A DNA stretch of 64,000 nt, taken from NCBI RefSeq assembly GCF_023734095.1, contig NZ_AP024620.1:1608501-1672500 (forward strand), given 5' to 3'. The notes beneath the pieces were generated by a model, which did not search any database, was not told the origin of the DNA, and saw nothing but the letters and a program-made list of their open reading frames with translations. This document shows positions 28,711 to 38,311 of this stretch, piece by piece. The DNA comes from Moorella sp. Hama-1 (lineage in GTDB: Bacteria; Bacillota; DSM-521; Neomoorellales; Neomoorellaceae). The position numbers were made by a program, and so were the translations under genes. Each line of letters starts with the position of its first letter. Position 1 is the first letter of the stretch.

Positions 28711-29673
28711 TTAAACGGCCACGGCGTTACTCCACTTGCCGCAGCGGTCGCCCCAACGAGCCAGGACATTACCGCCTTCCCTCAATTCCACCACCTCGCA
28801 GTGGTTGGCGCAGCCCCGGCAATCGAAACCGCCGGTGCGGAATTCCCTGTCGGTAAGTTCAAAGCCCCGGAAAGTACTGGCTCCAGGGGCGGCTTCCCTG
28901 GCCAGGAGGGCGGCACCGAAGGCGCCCATGACGCCGTAGTGTTCCGGGACGATGACCTCCGTCCCCAGGGCGCGGCTGAAGGCCTGGCGCATGCCGGCAT
29001 TGGCCGCCACCCCGCCCTGGAAGACCACCGGCGGCAGGATCTCCTTCCCCTTGCCGACGTTATTCAGGTAGTTGCGTACCAGGGCCTCGCACAGGCCGGC
29101 AACGATGTCATCCAGGGGGTGGCCCTGCTGTTGTTTATGGATCATGTCGGATTCGGCAAAGACAGCACAGCGCCCGGCTATCCGCACCGGGTTCTGCGCC
29201 CCTAGGGCCAGGCGGCCGAAATTCTCGATGGGTATCCCCAGGCGGGCCGCCTGCTGGTCCAGGAAGGAACCGGTGCCGGCGGCGCAGACGGTATTCATGG
29301 CGAAGTCGATGACTACGCCCTGGCGCAGGATGATTATTTTAGAGTCCTGGCCACCGATCTCCAGCACCGTCTGCACGCCGGGCACCACCTGGCTGGCGGC
29401 CACGGCGTGGGCGGTGATTTCATTTTTGACCACATCGGCTCCCACCATGACGGCCGCCAGGCCGCGGCCGCTGCCGGTGGTGCCGACGCCGGCGACGGTG
29501 ATGTCCCGGCCCAGGGTATCCCTGATCTCCCGCAAGCCCTCCTGGATGGCCGGGATGGGCTGGCCGCGGGTCCGCAGGTAAACTGAGGCCAGCAGCTGGC
29601 CACTACCGGCGTCCAGGGCAATGACGTTGGTGCTGACGGAGCCAACGTCGAGGCCCAGGTAAATAGAGTTCAA
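28711..29673 (-). CDS. Acyl-CoA dehydratase activase, BcrAD/BadFG/HgdC family
   Basis: 320 residues, ASKHA-fold ATPase. Family members use ATP hydrolysis to deliver low-potential electrons to 2-hydroxyacyl-CoA dehydratases. Seen here: LGLDVGSVSTNV at the N-terminus, GTTGSGR, EIGGQDSKII and NTVCAAGTGSFLDQQA, the last containing a likely cluster ligand. The C-terminal CRGCANHC adds three cysteines not found in the simplest HgdC. It lies downstream of two COG3580/3581-type genes after a 336-base gap. The physiological substrate is unknown; many such genes in acetogens have no assigned partner. Confidence 0.88.
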   Translation of the reverse strand: MNSIYLGLDVGSVSTNVIALDAGSGQLLASVYLRTRGQPIPAIQEGLREIRDTLGRDITVAGVGTTGSGRGLAAVMVGADVVKNEITAHAVAASQVVPGVQTVLEIGGQDSKIIILRQGVVIDFAMNTVCAAGTGSFLDQQAARLGIPIENFGRLALGAQNPVRIAGRCAVFAESDMIHKQQQGHPLDDIVAGLCEALVRNYLNNVGKGKEILPPVVFQGGVAANAGMRQAFSRALGTEVIVPEHYGVMGAFGAALLAREAAPGASTFRGFELTDREFRTGGFDCRGCANHCEVVELREGGNVLARWGDRCGKWSNAVAV

Positions 29674-29743
29674 ATTGGATCATCTCCTTTTTCATCTGCT
29701 TAGTAATCCTATGAAGGTTCACGCCTCCACAACTGAGACGAGG

Positions 29744-29982
29744 GACTGGCGGGTACAGGCGGAAGGCGACTTGGTTCGAGGCGTTAGCAAACTTAGCGAA
29801 GCCGTAGCGAGGCAGCGGTGAACGGGATGGGGATCGTCACGTAACTTTAAGAAAGAAAAGTATCACTCCCCGTAATACTTGATCAAAGAGATAAAATCAA
29901 GCCACCCCTGCTGCCGAGCAAGACTGAGCGCAAAGTTTGCTAGCCGAGAACCACTGGAGCCTGGAGACTGTACCCGTCAGTC
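29744..29982. repeat. Long imperfect inverted repeat filling an intergenic gap
   Basis: Terminal arms 29744-29760 and 29966-29982 match at 15 of 17 bases when one is reverse-complemented. A second pair, with TAGCAAACTT at 29785-29794 and AAGTTTGCTA at 29933-29942, is set inward by nearly the same distance on both sides. Shorter matches continue toward the centre, where CTTGAT/ATCAAG pairs. The 336-base gap could thus fold as one long hairpin. No ORF is evident. It could be a MITE-like element or a structured leader. Confidence 0.7.
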
Positions 29983-30009
29983 CGTACAAGTGCTTGATTG
30001 GGTAAATTA

Positions 30010-31092
30010 TTAACCTGCCCGTATACCCTTCTGCCGGCGTAACATATCGACAAAGGCTTCCAGGCGGGTCTGCAGGCCGGCCTCGCCAGTCTGCTCGTCC
30101 AGGTAGAGGGTCATGACCGGGATCCCGGTAGCCTGCTGGACAGAAGGCATCACCGAATGGGCGACGATCTCCGGCATACAGGTCAGGGGAGCCAGCTGGA
30201 TGACCCCATCGCAGCCCTGCCGGGCGAAGGCGACTGTATCCCCCACCGATTCCCAGCCATGGCCGCCGACAAAGTGGTTGAGGTAAGGGGGAGCTGTTTT
30301 TTCCGGGTGATGGCCCGGCAGGGGCAAAAGGCCCTTAAAAAGGTTATCGTTGATCCAGCGGCTAAGAAAAAGACTCCTGACCACCTCTACCCCCAGGGCT
30401 CCCAGGCGCCTTTCTATATCCAGGTTGACCAGGGGTTCCAGGACAGTATAAATTTCACCGACGATGCCGATTCGCAGTAATGGCACCTTTTTTCGCCGGG
30501 GAATGGCCGCTAGCTCGGCTTTAATTTCTTTAACTGTCCTGTTAATCGTCCGGCGGCTATCGGCAGCGTCTAACCTCTGTACAGCCCGCCGGAAGATGGC
30601 GTCAGCCCGGCCGGGATGGTCCTCCCGGGGCCGCAGGCGCTGGACCTCCTGTTCCAGGGCATCAACGGCGCAGGCCTTCAGCCAGGCCAGGATTACCCCG
30701 TGGACGCCGTCCTGCCAGGGGCGGCGGTTCAAATATTTAATCTTCTCCCAGACTTCGCTAAAATGAACGTCCGGGGGCTCGAAGACAATCATCTCGTATT
30801 CGCTGCCCAGGTCCCGGAGAATCTCTCTCTGGACCTGGCTGTAGTAGCCGATACGGCAGGGCCCTACCCCGCCAGCCATGACGATGGTGTCGGCCCCCAG
30901 TTCTTTAGCCTCCAGGTAGTTGCCCAGGTTGACCTTCAGGGGCAGGCAGGCGGATTCCGGGGCCTGGCGGACGCCCAGTTCCAGGGTGCGGCGAGTACAG
31001 GGTGGTGGTACCACCACCTCCAGGCCAATACCCTCCAGGGCGGTCTTCAGGACCAGCCACAGGTGGCCCATGTGGGGAAAGGTTACCTTCAT
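30010..31092 (-). CDS. 2-hydroxyacyl-CoA dehydratase-related protein (COG3581-like)
   Basis: 360 residues. The N-terminus MKVTFPHMGHLWLVLKTALE, CLPLKVNLGNYLEA, GGVGPCRIGYYSQVQ and the late TCMPEIVAHSVMPSV with LYLDEQTGEAG are typical of the CoA-dehydratase-related (DUF2229 neighbourhood) family. Conserved cysteines in these segments probably bind an Fe-S cluster. In many anaerobes these domains are fused to an activase in one very long protein; here they are separate genes. Overlaps the upstream homologue by 4 bases. Confidence 0.82.
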   Translation of the reverse strand: MKVTFPHMGHLWLVLKTALEGIGLEVVVPPPCTRRTLELGVRQAPESACLPLKVNLGNYLEAKELGADTIVMAGGVGPCRIGYYSQVQREILRDLGSEYEMIVFEPPDVHFSEVWEKIKYLNRRPWQDGVHGVILAWLKACAVDALEQEVQRLRPREDHPGRADAIFRRAVQRLDAADSRRTINRTVKEIKAELAAIPRRKKVPLLRIGIVGEIYTVLEPLVNLDIERRLGALGVEVVRSLFLSRWINDNLFKGLLPLPGHHPEKTAPPYLNHFVGGHGWESVGDTVAFARQGCDGVIQLAPLTCMPEIVAHSVMPSVQQATGIPVMTLYLDEQTGEAGLQTRLEAFVDMLRRQKGIRAG

Positions 31093-32141
31093 GCGGAACG
31101 CCTCCGGATGAGCATATCCATAAAGGCCTCCAGACGGGTCGCCACCCCGGCCTCGCCGGTATGCTCGTCTAAGGTTAATAATAAAAAGGGCTTGCCCAGG
31201 CGGTGGGCATAACGCTCGGCTAGGTCACCGACCAGGGAGTCCGGACCGCAGCCAAAGGCTGTCAGGTGAATCAGACCGGCGATTTCTTCCTTTTCCATCA
31301 GGTGCAGGGCTGTACCCATAATCTTGCGGCCCAGGGTCCAGTACAGGCGTTTGGGTAACTGGCGGCAGGCCGCCTCCCCCAACGTGGGGTCGATATTCTC
31401 CGGCAGGACCACCCGTCCTCCCAGGCGGGCCACCTTACCGGGAATATCCATGCCCAGGTAACGGTCATAGAGAAGGTAGCTGTGACCGACGATGCCTATA
31501 GTCAGGGGCGCGCCGGTATTTGCTATTGGTCCTAAACCCTGGCCCAGGAGGCAGTCACAGGGGTTGCCGGCAACGGTAGCTCCCTGTTCTACATGACAGT
31601 CGCTGGGGATGTTGCTACCCCAGATCAGCCTTCCCTCCCTTTGCCATGCCAGCCATTCCCGGTACCTGGTCCCGGCTAACGCCGCGGCCTTCAAGGCCTC
31701 CCTGTTCCCGGCACCCAGGGCCCGGGCCGTAGCCCGGATGGCCGCCCGCAGGCCCTCTTCCGGCCGCCGGGCCAGGTCAACGGTAGGGTCAATAACCGGG
31801 GGGCAATCCTTAATTGCCGCCCGGAGCATATCGGGTAGGCCCATAAGTTTGGGACAGATAAAACTCTTCTGTTCAACGCTGACCAGACGGGGTACAAAGA
31901 GGGCTTCCACCCGGGGCGCCAGCCAGGCGGCGTGGCCATAATAGACCTTTACTGGCAGGCAGGCTTCGGCAACGGCCAGGCCGACTCCTAGATCTAAAAT
32001 TTCCTTTGAGGTCGGTGGGGAAACTACTACTTCCGCCCCAAGGTTTTCCAGGAAGGTCTCCCACCAGGGGGCGTAGTAATAATAAAAGAGGGCACGGGGC
32101 ACCCCCAGTCGCCAATGTTTAACCTTCACGCTCATCATCAT
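31089..32141 (-). CDS. 2-hydroxyacyl-CoA dehydratase-related protein (COG3580/DUF2229-like)
   Basis: 350 residues, a diverged paralogue of the next gene. Shared features are LGVPRALFYYYYAPWWETF, CLPVKVYYGHAAWLAPRV, FGCGPDSLVGDLAERYA and LTLDEHTGEAGVATRLEAF, with cysteines in the same segments. Its first 23 bases overlap the end of spoVAF, so it is transcribed with the spoVA operon. This links an uncharacterised redox-type protein pair to a sporulation operon; the function remains unknown. Confidence 0.82.
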   Translation of the reverse strand: MMMSVKVKHWRLGVPRALFYYYYAPWWETFLENLGAEVVVSPPTSKEILDLGVGLAVAEACLPVKVYYGHAAWLAPRVEALFVPRLVSVEQKSFICPKLMGLPDMLRAAIKDCPPVIDPTVDLARRPEEGLRAAIRATARALGAGNREALKAAALAGTRYREWLAWQREGRLIWGSNIPSDCHVEQGATVAGNPCDCLLGQGLGPIANTGAPLTIGIVGHSYLLYDRYLGMDIPGKVARLGGRVVLPENIDPTLGEAACRQLPKRLYWTLGRKIMGTALHLMEKEEIAGLIHLTAFGCGPDSLVGDLAERYAHRLGKPFLLLTLDEHTGEAGVATRLEAFMDMLIRRRSA

Positions 32142-33702
32142 CCTTTTTTTCTAGCTCGGGCCAGATGTATTTCTCCTTTTCCCTTTCTTCCTGGCCCTTA
32201 CGTTTCAAGGGTTTGCGAGCCGGCTCTGGATAGGGCTGCCGGTCCAGATCCAGGGGATGCAGGGCCTTTGACCGCAGCTTGATTAAAGGCACCGGCGGTC
32301 GGATCAGAACGTCCTTCAAGGCGCTGGCATTAAAGGGGATCAGGGGCCAGAGGTAGGGCAGGCCGAAGGACTTGGTAGTCATAAGCAACAAAAAGATCCC
32401 CAGGGTCACGGCCAGCAGACCCGGCAGGCGGAATAATCCTACACCGATAAGCAGGGCTACCCGCACCAGGGTATTGGCCATTCCCAGCTCGTAGCTTGGG
32501 GTGGCAAAGATGCCTACCGCGGCAACGGCCATATACAGGATAACCTCGGGATTAAAGAAACCAACGGCCACGGCGATCTGGCCGATTAAAACGGCAGCGA
32601 TCAAACCCAGGGCAGTGGCCAGGGAGGTCGGGGTGTGGATGGCTGCCAGGCGCATAAGGTCAATACCCAGCTCGGCAAAAAGGAACTGCCATACCAGGGG
32701 TATCTTCCCTAATTCCCTGGGCCCGATCCAGGCCAGGCCCGGCGGCAATAAATCGCGCTGCAGGGCGACCAGGAGCCACAGAGGGGGCAAGAAGACCGAA
32801 AGAAATACCCCGACAAAACGTACGGTACGTAAAAAAGTTCCAATAAGGGGCGCCTGGCGGAACTCCTCGGCGTGCTGCAGGTGGTGAAAAATTGTCGCTG
32901 GCAGGATCATGACGCTGGGGGAGGTATCCACCATGACCAGGACGTGCCCTTCAAAGAGATGGGAAGCGGCGACGTCCGGGCGCTCGGTATAGCGCACCCG
33001 GGGAAAGGGATTCCAGTAGCTGCCCGGCTCAATAAACTCCTCCAGGGATTTCTCCGCCATGGGCAGGCCGTCCATCTTAATGGCCTTAATGTGCTCTTTT
33101 ATGATGTCCACCAGGCGCGGGTTAGCAATATCCTGGATATAAACAACAGCCACATCAGTCTTGGAACGACTGCCCACCTGGAGGATCTCCGTCCGCAACT
33201 TGGGGTCACGTACCCGGCGACGCAGGAGGTTGACATTGAACAACAGGGTCTCAACGAAGTTGTCCCGGGAGCCACGTACCACCCGCTCCAGGTCGGATTC
33301 CTCCGGGCTGCGTATCGGGAAGCTCCGGGCATCGAGCTGGATCACCTTTTTAAAACCATCGATGAGGACGACAATGCCCCCGGACAAGATCTTGTCGACA
33401 ACCTTGTGCAGGTCGTCCAGGGCTTCCACTTGCAAGTAGCTCATATATTGGTTGAAGATCTTGTTATAAGCGTCGGGGGCCAGGTCCTCGCGTTTCAGTT
33501 TGGCCAGGGAGGTAAGGACATAGGTCAGGACATCCTCCCTGGCCATACCGTTAATATAAAAGATAGTGGCCCGGCGCCCGGCAATGGTAATATCGCGCCG
33601 GATGACGTCGAAGCTCTGGCCGACCCCCAGCTCCTTCATAATCCAATTGTTGTTGACATCCAAATCGGTATCGACCCGGACAATGTCGCCGGAAATAGTC
33701 AT
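32119..33702 (-). CDS. spoVAF: Stage V sporulation protein AF (GerA family)
   Basis: 527 residues, GerA/SpoVAF family: a soluble N-terminal half with GGIVVLIDGFKKVIQLDARS and ERVVRGSRDNFVETLLFNVN, then about five membrane segments and a strongly charged C-terminal tail. In the Bacillus spoVA operon SpoVAF assists dipicolinic acid movement during germination. Located downstream of spoVAEB with a 53-base gap. Confidence 0.92.
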   Translation of the reverse strand: MTISGDIVRVDTDLDVNNNWIMKELGVGQSFDVIRRDITIAGRRATIFYINGMAREDVLTYVLTSLAKLKREDLAPDAYNKIFNQYMSYLQVEALDDLHKVVDKILSGGIVVLIDGFKKVIQLDARSFPIRSPEESDLERVVRGSRDNFVETLLFNVNLLRRRVRDPKLRTEILQVGSRSKTDVAVVYIQDIANPRLVDIIKEHIKAIKMDGLPMAEKSLEEFIEPGSYWNPFPRVRYTERPDVAASHLFEGHVLVMVDTSPSVMILPATIFHHLQHAEEFRQAPLIGTFLRTVRFVGVFLSVFLPPLWLLVALQRDLLPPGLAWIGPRELGKIPLVWQFLFAELGIDLMRLAAIHTPTSLATALGLIAAVLIGQIAVAVGFFNPEVILYMAVAAVGIFATPSYELGMANTLVRVALLIGVGLFRLPGLLAVTLGIFLLLMTTKSFGLPYLWPLIPFNASALKDVLIRPPVPLIKLRSKALHPLDLDRQPYPEPARKPLKRKGQEEREKEKYIWPELEKKDDDEREG

Positions 33703-33755
33703 TTTTTCATCCCCTTAACCCTGGTAGAGAACTGGCCCTGGAAATGATCCCTGCT

Positions 33756-34112
33756 TTATCCCCGTGGGTTGAATAATACCGCCATAACATAGCCAAAAAC
33801 CACGGCCGCGGCGATACCCGCCGCGCCGGCCGTTACCCCGCCGCTGAAGGCGCCCAGCAAGCCTTTGGTCTGGACGGCTTCCAGGGTGCCCTGGGCCAGG
33901 CTGTGGCCGAAACCGCTGATGGGAATCGTCGCCCCGGCCCCCCCCAGCTTGACCAGGGGGCCATAGAACCCCAAAGCACTCAGGATGGCCCCGCCGGTGA
34001 CGAAACCGACCAGGATATGGGTCGGGGTCACCTTGTAGGGGGTCAGGTCCATAATGAGCTGCCCCACCAGGCAGATCAGGCCGCCGATGATAAAGGCCAT
34101 GATAATACTCAA
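33756..34112 (-). CDS. spoVAE: Stage V sporulation protein AE (SpoVAEB)
   Basis: 118 residues, membrane protein. GALICLVGQL-like N-terminus, LTPYKVTPTHILVGFV, and the segment GAGATIPISGFGHSLAQG are shared with SpoVAC/SpoVAEB. Part of the SpoVA channel for calcium-dipicolinate uptake in forming spores. Sits between spoVAD and spoVAF. Confidence 0.94.
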   Translation of the reverse strand: MSIIMAFIIGGLICLVGQLIMDLTPYKVTPTHILVGFVTGGAILSALGFYGPLVKLGGAGATIPISGFGHSLAQGTLEAVQTKGLLGAFSGGVTAGAAGIAAAVVFGYVMAVLFNPRG

Positions 34113-34140
34113 GGGACAGGTGCCTCCTCCGGATATACTT

Positions 34141-35169
34141 CTAGCCGAGTTTCTCGATCACAACGCCGTGACCAATACCGGGGATGGATTCCCCCTGCTG
34201 GGTGGCCGTGGTACTGAGGAGGGCCCCGGTGCCTACCCCCAGGATGCGCTTGTAACGGCCCTCATTTAGTTTGCCCATTAAATGCCCGGCAAAGACTACC
34301 GCCGAACAGGCGCAGCCGCTGCCGCCGGCATGGGTATCCTGGCGTTCAGGATCGTATATTAAAACGCCGCAGTCACTATAGTTTTGGGAGACATCATACT
34401 TCTGTTCACCCAGAAGTTTGGTAGCAATCTCATGGCCGACCCGGCCCAGATCGCCGGTAATAATCAGGTCATAATCAATGGGGTTGCGCCTGGTATCCTG
34501 GAAATGGCGGACAATGGTATCGACAGCCGCCGGGGCCATGGCCGAGCCCATATCATTGGGATCCTTAATGCCGACATCCAGGGCCCGGCCGATGGTGGCA
34601 TGGGTTATCCGGGGGCCGTTACCTACCGGGGCCAGCAGCACAGCTCCGGCCCCGGTAACCGTCCACTGGGCCGTCGGCGGCCGCTGTACCCCCTGCTCCG
34701 TGGGGAAACGATACTGGCGTTCGGCCGTATCATAATGGCTGCTGCAGGCAGCTACCACATGGTGAGCGAAGCCACCATCAATAAGGATGGCTGCCAGGGC
34801 CATACCTTCGTACATGGTGGAGCAGGCGCCATAAAGCCCCAGAAAGGGTATCCCTAGGGTCCGAGCGGCGTAATTGGCGGAAATAGTCTGGTTGAGGAGG
34901 TCACCGGCCAGAAGGAAGTCAATATCCTGGGGTTTGAGCTGGGCCTTGGCAATGACCATTTTGACGGCCTCTTCCAGCATCTTGCGTTCGGCCTTTTCCC
35001 AGGTCTCCTCACCGAAGTAAGTGTCATCAATGACCATATCAAAGGAATCCCCCAGGGGGCCTTCACCCTCCTTGGGACCGACAACCGACGCCGTGGCCAC
35101 AATCACCGGGGGATTGGCAAACTGCAGGGTATGTTGACCTACCCTTTTGGGTGCCGTCACAGGCTCCAC
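34141..35169 (-). CDS. spoVAD: Stage V sporulation protein AD
   Basis: 342 residues with a thiolase-like fold: AGDLLNQTISANYAARTL, GACSTMYEGMALAAI and the C-terminal GGSGCACSAVVFAGHLM. SpoVAD binds dipicolinic acid. Five bases separate spoVAC and spoVAD. Ends upstream of spoVAEB. Confidence 0.96.
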   Translation of the reverse strand: MEPVTAPKRVGQHTLQFANPPVIVATASVVGPKEGEGPLGDSFDMVIDDTYFGEETWEKAERKMLEEAVKMVIAKAQLKPQDIDFLLAGDLLNQTISANYAARTLGIPFLGLYGACSTMYEGMALAAILIDGGFAHHVVAACSSHYDTAERQYRFPTEQGVQRPPTAQWTVTGAGAVLLAPVGNGPRITHATIGRALDVGIKDPNDMGSAMAPAAVDTIVRHFQDTRRNPIDYDLIITGDLGRVGHEIATKLLGEQKYDVSQNYSDCGVLIYDPERQDTHAGGSGCACSAVVFAGHLMGKLNEGRYKRILGVGTGALLSTTATQQGESIPGIGHGVVIEKLG

Positions 35170-35173
35170 CTCG

Positions 35174-35689
35174 CTAATAGGACAGGAAGTAAGCTATCAG
35201 ACCGATTAAAACTGAAACAACAAAACCATAAACCAGCACCGGGCCGGCAATGGTAAACATCCGGGCGGCGACGCCAAAGACAAAGCCTTCCCGCTTAAAC
35301 TCCATGGCCGGGGCGACGATGGAGTTGGCAAAACCGGTGATGGGAATAATGGAACCTGCCCCGGCAATCTTACCGATCTCGTCATAAACCCCCAGACCGG
35401 TCAAGAAGGCCCCGAGAAAGACCATTAAGATCACCGTCGCCGCAGCGGCATCCCTGGTGTTCAAACCAGCGTTAGTAAAGGCCAGAGTGAAAATTTGGGC
35501 CAGGGCCGAGATAACTCCTCCCACCCAGAAGGCGTTCAGAGCGTTGACCAGAACATTATGCCTGGGCTTGACACTATCGGCCAGCCGCTGGTAAGCCTGC
35601 TGGTCATAGGTTTGCTTTTGCTGCATCACCTGTTCTGCCAGGGTCAGGGGTTTCTTCGGCGGCCCCGGCTGCTTGGTGCTGTCAGCCAT
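35174..35689 (-). CDS. spoVAC: Stage V sporulation protein AC
   Basis: About 171 residues, membrane channel subunit of SpoVA. The N-terminal basic/proline-rich region is followed by VNALNAFWVGGVISALAQIF and GAGSIIPITGFANSIVAPAM. ATG 35689 is preceded by GAGGTGAGGG; an upstream GTG in the same frame lies within this ribosome binding site. First gene of the spoVA transcript; a sigma-G promoter is expected but I could not identify one with confidence. Confidence 0.95.
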   Translation of the reverse strand: MADSTKQPGPPKKPLTLAEQVMQQKQTYDQQAYQRLADSVKPRHNVLVNALNAFWVGGVISALAQIFTLAFTNAGLNTRDAAAATVILMVFLGAFLTGLGVYDEIGKIAGAGSIIPITGFANSIVAPAMEFKREGFVFGVAARMFTIAGPVLVYGFVVSVLIGLIAYFLSY

Positions 35690-35752
35690 TACCCTCACCT
35701 CGTTTTTAGCGCTCTGCTATATTATCGACCGCTGCCAGGCCTGTTTATACGT

Positions 35753-35803
35753 AAAAAGCCAGATCCTGGTTTGGTTTTCCAGGACTGGCTTTTCTTGAAT
35801 AGT
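35753..35803 (-). terminator. Terminator between the DUF711 gene and spoVAC
   Basis: AAAAGCCAG and CTGGCTTTT with an inner CCTGG/CCAGG pair form a long stem with T-runs in both directions. It ends the ACT/PFL transcript before the spoVA operon. Confidence 0.85.
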
Positions 35804-35826
35804 TTTTGCTGGTATAAATGATTCGC

Positions 35827-37200
35827 TTAGTTCCCCAGGGACTGTAGCGGCGCCGGGATGCGGCCGCCGCGGCGGATCATGGCCGCCGGGCTGAAAGAGT
35901 TAACCTCCATGACCGGTGCCCGGCCCAGGAGACCGCCGAACTCCACCATTTCCCCGGGCTTTTTCCCGGGCACGGGAATCACCCGTACGGCGGTAGTCTT
36001 ATTATTAATCATGCCGATGGCCGCCTCGTCGGCGATGATGGCGGCGATGACTTCCGCCGGGGTATCGCCGGGGATGGCGAACATATCCAATCCAACGGAA
36101 CAGACGGCAGTCATGGCTTCCAGCTTGGCCAGGTTTAAAGCACCGGCCGCCACAGCCCGGATCATGCCGTTGTCCTCGCTCACCGGGATAAAGGCGCCAC
36201 TCAAGCCCCCTACATAGGATGAAGCCATGGCACCACCCTTTTTGACGGCATCATTGAGCAGGGCCAGGGCGGCCGTAGTACCGTGGGTGCCGCAGCGCTC
36301 CAGACCCATGGTCTCCAGGATCTCGGCCACGCTATCGCCCTGGGCATTGGTGGGAGCCAGGGAGAGGTCGACGATGCCGAAGGGCACCCCCAGGCGGGCC
36401 GAAACCTCCCGGCCCACCAGTTCCCCCATGCGGGTTATTTTAAAGGCCGTATTTTTAATAATCGTCGCCAGCTGGCCCAGGTCAGCCTCTGGATACTGGC
36501 GCAGGGCCGCCAGGACGGCCCCCGGACCGCTGATGCCGACATTGACGACGACCTCTGGTTCACCGGGGCCGTGAAAAGCGCCGGCCATAAAGGGGTTATC
36601 CTCGGGGGCATTGCAGAAAGTTACCAGCTTGGCGCAGCCCAGGCCGCCCTGTTCAGCCGTCAGGCGGGCCGTTTCCTTAATCAGGTGACCGAGCTCGCCG
36701 ATGGCGTCCATATTCATCCCGGCTCTGGTTGTGGCCACATTAATGGAAGCGCAGACTCGTTCAGTGGTGGCCAGGGCCCGGGGCAGGGAGTTAAAAAGGG
36801 CCCGGTCGCCCCGGGTAAAACCCTTATGTACCAGGGCGCTGAAGCCACCGATGAAATTAACACCCACCGCCGCTGCCGCCTCGTCCAGGGTCCGGGCCAG
36901 GGGTGTTAAATCCTCCTCCCGGCAAGGTTCGCCAACCTGGGCCATGGGAGTGACGGCAATACGCTTGTTAACAATGGGTATACCATAGGTGGCAGCTACC
37001 TTTTCACTTACGGCCACCAGGTTCGCCGCCAGCCGGGTAATTTTATCGTAGACCCGGCGGCAGGTTTCCTCCAGGTTATCCGTAGCGCAGTCCCGCAGGC
37101 TGATCCCCAGGGTAACGGTACGGATGTCCAGGTTTTCTACCTGGATCATGCGGATGGTCTCGAGGATTTCTTCTGGTGTAAAGGAGAACAGACTCGGCAT
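35827..37200 (-). CDS. PFL family protein (DUF711, UPF0210)
   Basis: 457 residues. Contains the family stretches [35 protein letters not shown] and [18 protein letters not shown], with a C-terminal [19 protein letters not shown]. Named for structural relation to pyruvate formate-lyase-type folds; enzymatic activity is not established. Conserved partner is the small ACT-domain gene just upstream, as in many Firmicutes and archaea. Confidence 0.93.
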   Translation of the reverse strand: MPSLFSFTPEEILETIRMIQVENLDIRTVTLGISLRDCATDNLEETCRRVYDKITRLAANLVAVSEKVAATYGIPIVNKRIAVTPMAQVGEPCREEDLTPLARTLDEAAAAVGVNFIGGFSALVHKGFTRGDRALFNSLPRALATTERVCASINVATTRAGMNMDAIGELGHLIKETARLTAEQGGLGCAKLVTFCNAPEDNPFMAGAFHGPGEPEVVVNVGISGPGAVLAALRQYPEADLGQLATIIKNTAFKITRMGELVGREVSARLGVPFGIVDLSLAPTNAQGDSVAEILETMGLERCGTHGTTAALALLNDAVKKGGAMASSYVGGLSGAFIPVSEDNGMIRAVAAGALNLAKLEAMTAVCSVGLDMFAIPGDTPAEVIAAIIADEAAIGMINNKTTAVRVIPVPGKKPGEMVEFGGLLGRAPVMEVNSFSPAAMIRRGGRIPAPLQSLGN

Positions 37201-37300
37201 ATGTTTTTCCTCCGCAGATACTTAACCCATTACGAGCAGAGTGTTCGGGGCAGGGTGACCCCCTCCAGGTGGGAATTACACCCCGGTACTTGTACTCTAC

Positions 37301-37582
37301 CTAGATGCGATGCATAAATTTAAAAACGTCGGCTCGCTGGATGGTTACCTGGACCCCCAGGCTCTCACCTCTGGCCCGTAACTGCTCCTGGAGGGTAGAA
37401 AAAGTAAGGGTATTTCCCCGCAGGTCCACAATCATAATCATGGTGAAAAACTCCTGGAGAATAGTCTGGCTGATATCCAGGATATTGACCCCGGCTTCAG
37501 CCAGGACGCCAGTAATGCCGGCCAGGATTCCCACCCGGTCACGACCCAGGACGGTAATAATGGCCCGTTCATCGCTCATCAT
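37301..37582 (-). CDS. ACT domain-containing protein (UPF0237)
   Basis: 93 residues forming a single ACT domain: RAIITVLGRDRVGILAGITG and VLAEAGVNILDISQTI. ACT domains bind small ligands such as amino acids. Two adjacent ATG codons at 37582 and 37579 are both possible starts. Paired with DUF711; the 100-base gap between them has a small GC-rich hairpin. Confidence 0.93.
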   Translation of the reverse strand: MMSDERAIITVLGRDRVGILAGITGVLAEAGVNILDISQTILQEFFTMIMIVDLRGNTLTFSTLQEQLRARGESLGVQVTIQRADVFKFMHRI

Positions 37583-37594
37583 GCCTCTTCACCT

Positions 37595-38284
37595 TTATCC
37601 TTTCTGTTCCTTTTGAATTTCTGCCAGGACCATCTCCACCTCAGCGGCATCGACTGCCAGCCAGCCCCGGGTTAAGCGCGCCAAGCCACGGAAGAAATCC
37701 GTCCGGGCGGCCCGCTGGATATCGGCCGTCAGGGCCGGTACCCACTGCTCCAGATGTTCCTGTAAAAAGCGTCTCTGCCCTGCCAGGAGCTCTTCGACGT
37801 CCCTACTGCCCTGGACCCTGGTGGCCGCCTCCCGGCAGAGCCAGGCTATGAACTCCAGCTCCAGGCCCAGGTGATCGTCCGGTTCCTGGTTCTTTTTTTT
37901 GCTCTCCAGGCCAAAGGAACGATAGAACTCCCGCACGGCCAGGGTTTCCTCGCTAAAGAGGAGACGTTCTTTGGAGCGGTAGACGGATTCCCACGGTGGT
38001 GCCTCCAGATGACCCGGGCCGACGAAGAGGCGATTATAGTCTTCCTGGAGTTCCTGGTGATAGGCCTCCAGGTCTTCCCGGTGGGCCGCCAGTTCGGCCT
38101 GCATCTGCCGGCAGCCTGCAGTCAAGTCCTCATTCTGGCTGTCGGCGGCCAGTTCTGCTAGAAACTGCTCCCCGGCCAGGGCGTCCAGCATCTCCTGGTT
38201 GGGTCCTTCCTGGTATACCCTGGCCAGGAAGCTGTAAACCAGTTCCCTGCCCTGGAGCCATTCGCTGAGTAATTGCTTTTCCAT
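37595..38284 (-). CDS. TorD/DmsD-family molybdoenzyme maturation chaperone
   Basis: About 229 residues, all-helical. The family signature EPDDHLGLELEFIAWL is near residue 130, preceded by LEAPPWESVYRS. Such chaperones bind the Tat signal of a molybdopterin oxidoreductase and help cofactor insertion. ATG 38284 has GAGGAGG upstream. Located downstream of the PucR-type regulator at the edge of the oxidoreductase block, so the dmsA-like proteins are the probable clients. Confidence 0.9.
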   Translation of the reverse strand: MEKQLLSEWLQGRELVYSFLARVYQEGPNQEMLDALAGEQFLAELAADSQNEDLTAGCRQMQAELAAHREDLEAYHQELQEDYNRLFVGPGHLEAPPWESVYRSKERLLFSEETLAVREFYRSFGLESKKKNQEPDDHLGLELEFIAWLCREAATRVQGSRDVEELLAGQRRFLQEHLEQWVPALTADIQRAARTDFFRGLARLTRGWLAVDAAEVEMVLAEIQKEQKG

Positions 38285-38311
38285 AAATAGCCTCCTCATT
38301 CTAGTTTTTCT

